A DNA stretch of 64,000 bases from SZUA-35 sp963781035 (GTDB lineage: Bacteria > Actinomycetota > Acidimicrobiia > Acidimicrobiales > SZUA-35). A program made the position numbers and the translations under genes. Positions 38,382 to 45,977 of the stretch are shown in pieces (the stretch's first letter is position 1; each line of letters begins with the position of its first letter). Below the pieces are notes generated by a model that worked only from the letters and a program-made list of their open reading frames with translations, searched no databases and was not told the origin of the DNA. The stretch covers positions 243,473 to 307,472 of the forward strand of contig CAWAEN010000014.1 in the NCBI GenBank assembly GCA_963781035.1. The letters are read 5' to 3'.

Positions 38382-39320
38382 TCATCGCCCCATCACCAAG
38401 GACGGCAGGGCCGACCCGACGAACAGCACCATCACCGGCGCGATGAAGAGCAGCAGTGGGAGCAGCATCGCGGTGCGGCGTTTGACCGCCCACCGAGCCA
38501 ACTCCTCACGGCGCTCCGCACGCAGATCGGACCCCACGGCGAGAAGGGCACCGCCGATGTCACCACCGGTTCTCGACGAAGCCGACAGCAATCGGTACAG
38601 CCGAGCGGCCGCCGGTTCGGGAGTGGACTCGGCCAGCTTGTCGTAGGCCCGCTGAGGGCTTGTCCCGCCACCGATCCACCGTAAGCCGTCTCGCAGTTCC
38701 TCGATCACCGGGCCCCGACCGAGTTCGCACACCGACCGGACGGCGTCGACCGGGCCGTGCCCGCTGCGGATGTGGACCGCGATCAGTTGGGCGACGGTGT
38801 ACGACTCGTTCCGCATTCGGGCCCGCCGTTCCCGAATCGCTCGCTCGACGCGATTGCGCTGGACTGTCGCCGCTGGGAATCCGAAACAGGCGATCATCAA
38901 GAAGGTCATCGAGACTGACCCGAAGAAGAGAGCACCCAGGGCTGCACCGATCGCCACGCCACCGACGGTGAAGGTCAACTGACGCATCCGATACTGCTCC
39001 GCCTCGACATCTCGGAAACCGGCGTGCCGAAGTCGGGTGCTGATCGTCTCGGAATCGGCAGCGTCGATCAGTCGACCCAGCCCCGCCGCCAGTCGTTCGA
39101 AGATCGGGCCGAGCACACGACCGACCACCGACCGGTCGTCGACGACCGTGAGCGCCACGACGGACACGTCGGCGTAACCCGTGCCGAGCCGCGACCGCGA
39201 CAGGGCGGCATAAGGGCGGAGGCGCTGGGCCAGCGCTCGGCGCGGTGGCACCAGGACGCCGACTCCGAGGCCTGCCGTGAGCGCCGCCAGCATCGCCGCG
39301 AGCGTCGACTGAGTGATCAC
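38382..39320 (-). CDS. tadC: TadC, inner-membrane platform protein (T2SSF family)
   Basis: 312 residues from the GTG at 39318-39320. The central T2SSF domain contains RNESYTVAQLIAVHIRSGHG and ELRDGLRWIGGG and is flanked by membrane segments (LLLFIAPVMVLFVGSALPSL at the end). It is the partner of TadB in the pilus base. The GTG start overlaps the tadB stop. Confidence 0.85.
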   Translation of the reverse strand: MITQSTLAAMLAALTAGLGVGVLVPPRRALAQRLRPYAALSRSRLGTGYADVSVVALTVVDDRSVVGRVLGPIFERLAAGLGRLIDAADSETISTRLRHAGFRDVEAEQYRMRQLTFTVGGVAIGAALGALFFGSVSMTFLMIACFGFPAATVQRNRVERAIRERRARMRNESYTVAQLIAVHIRSGHGPVDAVRSVCELGRGPVIEELRDGLRWIGGGTSPQRAYDKLAESTPEPAAARLYRLLSASSRTGGDIGGALLAVGSDLRAERREELARWAVKRRTAMLLPLLLFIAPVMVLFVGSALPSLVMGR

Positions 39321-40198
39321 GTCGGCGTTCCCACAGAAAGGATTCTTTCCTCGACCGGCACCCGACCCAGCCGAGTGATCGCCACCAAACCACCAACGCT
39401 CATGAGCGCCCCGGCGATGATCACGAACCATCCGGCGGACGTGGCATAGAAGCTTCGATACCCAGGGGTGAACACGCAGAGCATCGCCAGCACGACGAAC
39501 GGGAGTACGGCCGCTCCTCGGGCCTCGAGCTTGGTCTCGAGTTGGAGCGTCTCGATCTCGTCGAGCAGCCGAAGGTCCTCGGCCGACGACGAGGCGAGAT
39601 CGTCGAGAATGTCGATCACCACCGACGAACCCTGCTCGAACGCCACGAGCAGTACTTCGATCACGCGGTCGCTGAGCGGATCAGCCAGCTCCTCACGAAC
39701 GACCTCCAACGCCGTTCGTTGGTCGAGCGCCCCGGAGAGCCCGGCATAGCGATTGAAGTACGAGCGAAGCGGCACCGGGCCGGAGCGCCCGATCTCGCAG
39801 AGACTTGCGTGCATCGACAACGACGCCCGCAGGTGGGTGATCAGGTCGCGCAGCGCATCCGGCCACGCAGCGAGCCTCGCCTGAACGAACGCACGACGTC
39901 GACGAGCGAACACGCTGCGAGGAACCGCAGACGCGGCCGTCCCCGCCACGACGCCGAGGGCTGGAACACCGACCACAGCAGCGGCGATGAGGCCGACCGT
40001 GACCCCCAGCCCGAGCGACACCATCACGAACTGCAGCGGCGTGACTTCGGCACCTGCTTGCTGCAACCATTCGCGCCACGACGCTCCGACCGGACGTCGT
40101 TCCGAGGGGCGATGCAGCCATGCCGGGGTGACACCGAGCAACGAACCGAGCGACAGGTAGACCAGCGCACCTGCGGCGAGGCCGGCGAGGAGGCGCAT
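39317..40198 (-). CDS. tadB: TadB, inner-membrane platform protein (T2SSF family)
   Basis: 293 residues. N-terminal helices (LAAGALVYLSLGSLLGV, VTVGLIAAAVVGVPALGVVA), a cytoplasmic T2SSF domain (WPDALRDLITHLRASLSMHA ... SDRVIEVLLVAFEQGSSVVI) and C-terminal helices (LPFVVLAMLCVF, FVIIAGALMSVGGLVAI). The ATG 40196-40198 overlaps the tadA stop. Confidence 0.87.
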   Translation of the reverse strand: MRLLAGLAAGALVYLSLGSLLGVTPAWLHRPSERRPVGASWREWLQQAGAEVTPLQFVMVSLGLGVTVGLIAAAVVGVPALGVVAGTAASAVPRSVFARRRRAFVQARLAAWPDALRDLITHLRASLSMHASLCEIGRSGPVPLRSYFNRYAGLSGALDQRTALEVVREELADPLSDRVIEVLLVAFEQGSSVVIDILDDLASSSAEDLRLLDEIETLQLETKLEARGAAVLPFVVLAMLCVFTPGYRSFYATSAGWFVIIAGALMSVGGLVAITRLGRVPVEERILSVGTPT

Positions 40199-41505
40199 CA
40201 CAACTTCCTCGATCCGTCGAGCAGCTCGGTCACCGAGATCCCGTGCGGACGCAGAACACGACCGAGGCGGACCTCGAGCTCCGATGGAAGTGGGCTGCCG
40301 GTCCACACGAGCGGTGCACCGAAGTCCTCGCGCACGAAGATGGGTTCGACCGTGAAGTCGACCTCGGCCGCCTGCATCGGCGGGATGGCCACGATCTCCA
40401 TCACTTGACGACGGCCGGCCCGCCCGGTGCCGGTGGCAGCTGTCGGCTCCTTGGCGGTGTGGACGACGAGGTCGATGATCGAGCTGAACACCGAACGAAT
40501 CTGATCCGGCGACACGTTCGGGCCGGCCATCGATGCCGTGGACACCAGAGCTTGGAGACCTTGCCGAGCGCTGTTGGCATGAATGGTCGACAACATGCCG
40601 CAGCCGGCGTTGCCCGCTCTGGTCAGTTCGTACGCTTCCTCTCCGCGAACCTCTCCGACCGCGATCAGATCGGGTCGCATGCCGAGCGACATACGTACGA
40701 GGTGGCGAAGGCTCACCTCACCGTTGCCGTCCGGCCCCGCAGGCCGGGTCCGCCACCGGGCGGCCTGGAGATGGTCGGCCGAGAGCTCGGGCGTGTCCTC
40801 GCACACGATGACCCGCAGGCTCGGCTGTGCAGAACGGAGGAGAGCATTGACCATCGTGGTCTTCCCCGATCCCGGTTGACCGGTGACGATCACCCCAGTG
40901 GGTGTGCGAAGTGACAGTGTCAGCAGCGCAGCGGCCGCCGGAGAGATGGCATCCCACTCGATCAGCTCCTCGAACGTTTCACGCTTGGCGAGGTATCGGC
41001 GGATGGTGACGTCGATCCGGTCGGCGATGGGAGGGATCACGACCCCGAGCCGGGCGGATCCGTCGAGGATCTGCGTCTGCGCAATCGGGTGCCCCTCGTC
41101 GACCGATGCCCCCACCCCCGCAAGCAGCTTCGAGACGATGTGCTCGACTTCGTGTTCACTCACGGGTTCGTCGTGGGCCACGAGACGACCAGTGGTGTCG
41201 ATGTAGCTGACCTCCTGGCCGTGGACGATCAACTCCTCGTAGTCGATCGTGCCGTCGAGAAAGGGCGTGAGCGGCCCGAAGTCGAGCAGCGATCGGGAGA
41301 GCCGTTCGACCATCGCCGACGGGTCGTGGAGAGGACGACGGCCGCCACTCGACGTCGCTTCGACCTGATAATGATCGACCAGTGAGCGGACCATCGCTTG
41401 CACGTCGCCTTGGGCGCTCGTGTCGAGGCCACGGCGGCGCAGCTCGTCGAGGCAGTCATATCGAAGGTGCTCGTAGGCGTCGAGCGCCGGAGGCGTGATG
41501 GTCAT
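40198..41505 (-). CDS. tadA: TadA/CpaF secretion ATPase
   Basis: 435 residues, intact. The motor for Flp pilus assembly. Walker A is VIVTGQPGSGKTTMVNALLR, the Asp box follows as VCEDTPEL, the Walker B-like region is GMRPDLIAVGEVRGEEAYEL, and the His box is STIHANSARQGLQAL. The N-terminal domain (about 1-180) contains FGPLTPFLDGTIDYEELIVH. All ATPase motifs are intact, unlike TadZ, the co-polymerase and Rho in this window. Confidence 0.95.
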   Translation of the reverse strand: MTITPPALDAYEHLRYDCLDELRRRGLDTSAQGDVQAMVRSLVDHYQVEATSSGGRRPLHDPSAMVERLSRSLLDFGPLTPFLDGTIDYEELIVHGQEVSYIDTTGRLVAHDEPVSEHEVEHIVSKLLAGVGASVDEGHPIAQTQILDGSARLGVVIPPIADRIDVTIRRYLAKRETFEELIEWDAISPAAAALLTLSLRTPTGVIVTGQPGSGKTTMVNALLRSAQPSLRVIVCEDTPELSADHLQAARWRTRPAGPDGNGEVSLRHLVRMSLGMRPDLIAVGEVRGEEAYELTRAGNAGCGMLSTIHANSARQGLQALVSTASMAGPNVSPDQIRSVFSSIIDLVVHTAKEPTAATGTGRAGRRQVMEIVAIPPMQAAEVDFTVEPIFVREDFGAPLVWTGSPLPSELEVRLGRVLRPHGISVTELLDGSRKL

Positions 41506-42794
41506 GCCGCGACCCCACCATCGGTCGCGAGCCCGCCATCAGCCGCGAGCCCGCCGCCGGCCGAGTCGTCTGCTTCGTCGACCGGCGATGCATTCGGCCG
41601 AACCGCGATGGTCGAGTCGAATGGAAGTCGGCTGATCGCCTTCAGGAAGCTGCCGCGAGTCACCAGCGATGCTTCCCATGCCGCACGCTCCACTCGTTTG
41701 TCGTGACCGCTGACGACCACGTCGCCGATGCGGGGCCCGGCGATCTCTCGGAGCTGCTGAACCAACTGGGTTCGCGCACTCGGCGACGACGGGCACCGGT
41801 TGACCACGACGTCGATCGGGGTGTCCCCGACCAGCGCGGTCACATCGAGCAGCCAGTCGACGAACCGAAGCACTCCCACCGAGCTTCCGTCGCAGACGCC
41901 CAGCACGCGGTTGGCGCGCTGCACGACCGCACGCGACACACCGAAGCGGTTCCCGTGGCGAGCGAGGTCTTCGAGATTGGGACCGAGGCGGGTGACGACC
42001 AACGGCCATCGGGCGGCAAGCTCCTCGACCAGCCCCGATGCGTCGTCTGGCCGGAGCAGCGACCAATCGTCACGCGACGCGAGCCCGGTGATCACATCGA
42101 ACGGGAGCGAACTGCCCCCGACCACGGAGCGGGCAAGACACTTCTCGATGCGATCACGATCGGTACCGAACGCGAGCTGTTCACCACGGTGGGCTTCCAC
42201 GGCGGTGACGATGTGAGGATGGATGGCGAGGCCGAGACGTCTGGCGAGGGACGGGTGCGTCTCGTCGACGTCGATGAGGAGCGGACGGATCCCGCCCCAC
42301 AGCTGGGACAGGGCGATACTGACCTCGGTGGCGCCGGCACCAGCGGGCCCACCGACGGCGATCACCTGACGATCACCTTTCGGGATCCGATCGCTCTCGG
42401 CCTCGACGAGCTCGACGAATCGCTCGGAATATCCGGTGTCGGGAGCGACCGAGCGAACGACCTCGACCAGCTGCTCGACATCGAGTGAGCACGGCATCAC
42501 GACGTCGACACCGAGCCGTCGCAGGTGACGTTGGCCGTGACCGTCGGATTCACCCGGATCGAACAGGCCGACGATGACAACACCGGCCTCGCGCATCTGG
42601 ATGACTGCCGGCGGCGACAACCAACTGGTGTCGTCGTCGACCATCACGACCGACACGTCACCGCCCGCGGCGTCGATGCCGTCTCTCAGGAGCGACGCAT
42701 CGATGTCGGCGACGTGATCACGACAGTGCCGTTGGAGCGTGCCTCGCCACGATCGGGTGCTCAGCGCCAGTCCCAATGCGATTGTGTCCGTCAC
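41502..42794 (-). CDS. TadZ/CpaE-like localisation ATPase with atypical P-loop
   Basis: 430 residues. A receiver-like N-terminal domain (VSVVMVDDDTSWLSPPAVIQ) is followed by a ParA/MinD-like domain. Its deviant Walker A reads AVGGPAGAGATEVSIALSQ, lacking the lysine, while LLIDVDETHPSLARRLGL is retained. TadZ proteins place the pilus machine at the pole and are known to have atypical P-loops. The C-terminus ends in a Gly/Ala/Asp repeat (GGLAADGGLATDGG) made of 21-bp imperfect units. Overlaps cpaB and tadA by four bases. Confidence 0.82.
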   Translation of the reverse strand: MTDTIALGLALSTRSWRGTLQRHCRDHVADIDASLLRDGIDAAGGDVSVVMVDDDTSWLSPPAVIQMREAGVVIVGLFDPGESDGHGQRHLRRLGVDVVMPCSLDVEQLVEVVRSVAPDTGYSERFVELVEAESDRIPKGDRQVIAVGGPAGAGATEVSIALSQLWGGIRPLLIDVDETHPSLARRLGLAIHPHIVTAVEAHRGEQLAFGTDRDRIEKCLARSVVGGSSLPFDVITGLASRDDWSLLRPDDASGLVEELAARWPLVVTRLGPNLEDLARHGNRFGVSRAVVQRANRVLGVCDGSSVGVLRFVDWLLDVTALVGDTPIDVVVNRCPSSPSARTQLVQQLREIAGPRIGDVVVSGHDKRVERAAWEASLVTRGSFLKAISRLPFDSTIAVRPNASPVDEADDSAGGGLAADGGLATDGGVAA

Positions 42795-43507
42795 GAGCCC
42801 TCCCCGGATCCAGCGTCTTCAGTTGGCATCGGTGCTGATGCCAACGGTGTCGTCGCGATCTCGATCGGCGCAGACCCGGTCGATCGCACCAGCTCCACCG
42901 GGCCTCGTCCGAGGGCCCCACTCAGCAGGAGGGCCTCGCGGTCGTCGATGCCGACCGTGACCCACGCCGACCGTGAACTCGCGGCGGCGAACGCCGTTCC
43001 ACCCGCGACCGAGGGCAAGCGGACGACCTCGGCATCGACCACGACGTAGTGCATCGACCCGTCGGCGTCGGTGCCGATCACGTCCACACGATCGCCGAGC
43101 TGGAGACCAAGACCGTCGATCACCGAGCTGTCGATCGGGATCGCGAACGTGCGCCCGACGGCGGCGAGGTCATTCGGGAGCAGGTCGCTCGCGAGCAGCG
43201 GCTCCCCGCCGGCCAACCCGTACCGAGCTCGACCGACGGGCACGCCGTCGGCGACTCGGAGGAGCGAGGGCAGCAGGGCAGCATCGGCCTCGATGTCGAC
43301 CGCCACGAGATCGGGAACGCTCAGCGTCACGCCGGCCGCAAGATCGTGACGCACCATCCACACCGACTCGGTGGCCGACCGATCTCGAAGCACCGATGCG
43401 ACCAAGACGAAGGTGGCGAGTCCGGCCACGACCATGAGCACATGGGGAAGCCCGACTCTGCCAACCGGCGCACGGGAGGTCCGCCCGAATGTCGATCGTG
43501 CTTGCAT
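42791..43507 (-). CDS. CpaB/RcpC-like SAF-domain pilus protein
   Basis: 238 residues. One N-terminal membrane helix (HVLMVVAGLATFVLVASVL), then an SAF domain (VRHDLAAGVTLSVPDLVAVD, GEPLLASDLLP) and a second beta domain (LGLQLGDRVDVIGTDADGSM). First gene of the Tad operon. The ATG at 43505-43507 gives the best start. CpaB-type proteins sit in the envelope around the pilus. Confidence 0.82.
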   Translation of the reverse strand: MQARSTFGRTSRAPVGRVGLPHVLMVVAGLATFVLVASVLRDRSATESVWMVRHDLAAGVTLSVPDLVAVDIEADAALLPSLLRVADGVPVGRARYGLAGGEPLLASDLLPNDLAAVGRTFAIPIDSSVIDGLGLQLGDRVDVIGTDADGSMHYVVVDAEVVRLPSVAGGTAFAAASSRSAWVTVGIDDREALLLSGALGRGPVELVRSTGSAPIEIATTPLASAPMPTEDAGSGEGS

Positions 43508-43691
43508 TGCTTCCGCCAATCTCGAACGTGTGTGGTGCTGTTCGCCTCGCCCACCAACCGGCGAGATCCGGAAGGAGAAGCGAAGGAAAGCAGCGACGAG
43601 GATCGGCGGCAAGAGCCGCGAGGCCCCCGCCGAAGTCGACCGATCGACGGGATTTGGCCGACAGTATCATGAGCTGAGCGAAAAGAACCGC

Positions 43692-43697
43692 TACTGT
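43692..43697 (+). promoter_or_regulatory. Candidate leaderless -10 box of the HTH gene
   Basis: TACTGT, seven bases before the ATG at 43705, matching the TANNNT-plus-start pattern seen at several genes here. Confidence 0.4.
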
Positions 43698-43704
43698 GGC
43701 CAGT

Positions 43705-43947
43705 ATGCAGGAATCAAGAGACGGTTACGAAGCGGTTCGAGCGGCCTATCCCCCGCTGTTGAACACTGCCCAGGTCGCAGAACTCCTCGATCTCAACACA
43801 CGGACGGTCCTTGCGATGGCGAACGACGGGCGCCTGCCCGCCAGTCGTCTGGCCGACTCGCGGAAGTTCCACTTCCTGCTCGAGGACATCATCACCACGC
43901 TCAAGTCGAACCGGGTCGTGCCGGCCGAGGAGACTCTCGACCGTTAG
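43705..43947 (+). CDS. Small helix-turn-helix (excisionase/MerR-like) DNA-binding protein
   Basis: 80 residues. LLNTAQVAELLDLNTRTVLA followed by GRLPASRLADSRKFHFLLED is the winged HTH_17 pattern of BldC- and excisionase-like proteins. Divergent from the Tad operon (about 200 bp apart), so it could regulate it. ATG 43705 is preferred over an in-frame GTG at 43696 because of the -10 box. The 3' end overlaps the convergent gene by four bases. Confidence 0.75.
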   Translation: MQESRDGYEAVRAAYPPLLNTAQVAELLDLNTRTVLAMANDGRLPASRLADSRKFHFLLEDIITTLKSNRVVPAEETLDR

Positions 43948-44474
43948 CGGTCGGAGGGTCCGATCCAGGCCAGAGACGCCATCGGAATCAGCAGCACTCC
44001 GCCGTTCGACGATTCGAGTTGGAGGTGGGTCGACGTCGCGGCGAGCAACACCCCGGTCGACGTTCCTCCTGTCCGGAGCCCGATCTCCACCTCTGCGTTG
44101 GCCTGTACGAGTTCGCGACAGCGCGCCAGCACGGTCTCCGGGTGTCCCGTGGTGACTGCGGCTCGGCCGGCCTCCGCGGGAAGGATCCGAACCAGCGACA
44201 CCGCCTCCAGTGCAACATCGATCGGCGATCCGTCGGCCACGGCGAGGCGCACCACCTCGCTGCCGACGTGAAGGACTCGGCCCGAGAGTGCGGCGGGGCC
44301 GATCTCGAGCCGCATCGTCGCCCCCGATCGCGCGTGATCGAGCACGGCATCCCGCAAGGTTCGCGTGGCCATCGCCAGCTCCGCGACGGCCGCCTCGGCG
44401 TCCTCCTGCATCGCCCGAGCGTCGACCCGGAAGCGCCGGATTGTGCGTTCAGTGTCGTCCATCGAATCACCCAT
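43944..44474 (-). CDS. Unrecognised protein with N-terminal coiled coil
   Basis: 176 residues, intact. The N-terminal ~50 residues (RTIRRFRVDARAMQEDAEAA) are helical and charged. The remainder alternates short beta strands (LSGRVLHVGSEVVRLAVADG ... GVLLAATSTHLQLESSNGGV), giving two similar beta modules that could be Sm- or SH3-like. No known family. A second start, MDDTERTIRR, lies 12 bases inside. Adjacent to the HTH and LysM genes. Confidence 0.55.
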   Translation of the reverse strand: MGDSMDDTERTIRRFRVDARAMQEDAEAAVAELAMATRTLRDAVLDHARSGATMRLEIGPAALSGRVLHVGSEVVRLAVADGSPIDVALEAVSLVRILPAEAGRAAVTTGHPETVLARCRELVQANAEVEIGLRTGGTSTGVLLAATSTHLQLESSNGGVLLIPMASLAWIGPSDR

Positions 44475-44503
44475 CGGCCGAGAGCCGTCCTTCCTGAATC
44501 ATC

Positions 44504-44534
44504 TTGACAGCTTGTCTTTCCGCTTGTTTACTTT
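44504..44534 (+). promoter_or_regulatory. Promoter of the LysM gene
   Basis: A perfect -35 TTGACA (44504-44509) and -10 TACTTT (44529-44534) are separated by 19 bp; TTTACT at 44527 would give 17 bp. The GTG start at 44540 is five bases after the -10, so the transcript is probably leaderless. The local sequence is unusually AT-rich for the window. Confidence 0.6.
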
Positions 44535-44539
44535 CAAAT

Positions 44540-45385
44540 GTGCACGATTTCCATCTTCACGACCATTCTGCAATCAGTGACGGAGGCCAATCACCCACAC
44601 CGGGTCTGGCCACGCTCGCCGCCTTCGCCAGCGCAGTTGCCGGCGGCACGAGTGCTGGACACGTGCTGTTCGGGAGCCGCTTTCCTCGACAGCCAGAGGA
44701 CGTGGTCGTGTTCCTGGCCGCCGTCATCCTCTGCGTGTTCGTCGGGTGGTTCATGGTCAATGTGATGTCGTGGACCGTCGCCCTGCGTCGCGGCATCACG
44801 CTCCACCGCTTCACGCTGCCCGGCACACGTCGCCTGGCGCAGGTCCTGTTGGCCATGTCGTTGAGCACGGCGTGTCTTGCCGAGGCCGACGAATCCCCGA
44901 CGATGGTCTTGATCGAAGGCGAGGCCGGTCCGACGGTCGAACCGACGACGACGCCTGCCAGCATTCCGACCAGTACGGCGACAAGCACGGCGCCACGGCC
45001 AGTCGACCGTGCAGCAGCCGACTCTGCACCAGCCGAGCCGGCGCCGCTGGATCACGCACCGACACCGACCAACACCACTCCGGAGGTGGAGGCTGCGAAC
45101 GACCGACACGACGTGGGCGAGGTCGGCTCCGTCCTCGCCCACGACCTGATCGTGCGTCGCGGCGACAACCTCTGGTCACTCAGCATCGAGACGCTGCAGC
45201 GACACGGCGTCGCCGATCCGTCGGCGTCGACGATCGCGTCATACTGGCGTCTGGTGATCGACGCGAACGACGTCAGGTCCGGCAACCCGGACGTGATCGT
45301 CGCCGGCGAAACGATCCACATGCCCGCCCACGGGTTGGAGGGGTCGACTCCTTCCCCGGTGCAACGGGCAGTCGCCGTGCGATAG
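44540..45385 (+). CDS. Membrane protein with C-terminal LysM domain
   Basis: About 281 residues from GTG 44540, chosen from promoter spacing. Two hydrophobic regions (LATLAAFASAVAGGTSAG, VVVFLAAVILCVFVGWFMVN) and a third near LAQVLLAMSLSTACLAE precede a Thr/Pro/Ala-rich linker (TTTPASIPTSTATSTAP). The C-terminal LysM-like module starts IVRRGDNLWSLSIETL and ends VIVAGETIHMP. It likely binds peptidoglycan outside the membrane. The module is longer than a standard LysM. Confidence 0.75.
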   Translation: MHDFHLHDHSAISDGGQSPTPGLATLAAFASAVAGGTSAGHVLFGSRFPRQPEDVVVFLAAVILCVFVGWFMVNVMSWTVALRRGITLHRFTLPGTRRLAQVLLAMSLSTACLAEADESPTMVLIEGEAGPTVEPTTTPASIPTSTATSTAPRPVDRAAADSAPAEPAPLDHAPTPTNTTPEVEAANDRHDVGEVGSVLAHDLIVRRGDNLWSLSIETLQRHGVADPSASTIASYWRLVIDANDVRSGNPDVIVAGETIHMPAHGLEGSTPSPVQRAVAVR

Positions 45386-45422
45386 GGGAATCTCGCGACC
45401 TCGGTGAGGTGTTGCACAACGC

Positions 45423-45851
45423 ATGGCATCGATCACCGCAGAACTCCAGTCCGACTACCGAGTTGACATCACGAACGGAACGCACACCTGGCGAGCGGAC
45501 GAGCCGGTCGACCTCGGGGGTGACAACACCGGTCCGAATCCGTACGACATGCTGCTCGGCGCGGTGGCGGCCTGCACCAGCATCACGCTGTCGATGTACG
45601 CCAAGCGCAAGAACATCGACATCACGTCGCTTTCGGTCGAGTACTCCCACGAGAAGGTGCACGCCAAGGACTGCGAGCAGTGCGACGACAGCCACTCTGG
45701 CATGATCGATCGCGTCACATCGAGGATCTACATCGACGGCGACTTCGACGAGGCCACACGCCAGCGGCTGATGGAGATCGCGCAGCGCTGCCCCGTCCAC
45801 AAGACGCTCGAGGCCGGCATCGTGTTCGACGAGATCGTCTACGCCGGCTGA
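45423..45851 (+). CDS. OsmC-family peroxiredoxin-like protein
   Basis: 142 residues. Peroxidatic and resolving Cys are in LLGAVAACTSITLSMYAKRK and QRCPVHKTLEAG, the OsmC/Ohr pattern. An insert HAKDCEQCDDSHSG adds two more Cys, typical of the OsmC subgroup with a CxxC motif. It probably reduces organic hydroperoxides. Followed four bases later by the 83-bp palindromic repeat. Confidence 0.88.
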   Translation: MASITAELQSDYRVDITNGTHTWRADEPVDLGGDNTGPNPYDMLLGAVAACTSITLSMYAKRKNIDITSLSVEYSHEKVHAKDCEQCDDSHSGMIDRVTSRIYIDGDFDEATRQRLMEIAQRCPVHKTLEAGIVFDEIVYAG

Positions 45852-45854
45852 CGC

Positions 45855-45937
45855 AACCCGAGGCGATGACCCCCGAGAATGGGGGCCCCAAACCTCGGGT
45901 TTGAGCCCCACAGAATCGGGGGTGATTGCCTCGGGTT
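45855..45937. repeat. 83-bp palindromic element: two head-to-head copies of a dispersed repeat
   Basis: Ends are a 22-bp inverted repeat with 20 matches (45855-45876 and 45916-45937, beginning AACCCGAGGC). The right-hand 49 bp (45889-45937), read on the minus strand, match 49661-49709 at 45 of 49 positions; the left half is a more diverged copy. It starts four bases after the OsmC stop and ends before the helicase promoter. No coding capacity. Confidence 0.85.
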
Positions 45938-45963
45938 CACCGGTGCGAGACCTTCAGCCGGCC

Positions 45964-45969
45964 TAGTCT
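45964..45969 (+). promoter_or_regulatory. Candidate leaderless -10 box of the UvrD-like helicase gene
   Basis: TAGTCT, eight bases before the ATG at 45978. No ribosome binding site precedes the ATG, which supports leaderless translation. Confidence 0.45.
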
Positions 45970-45977
45970 GGGAACGT

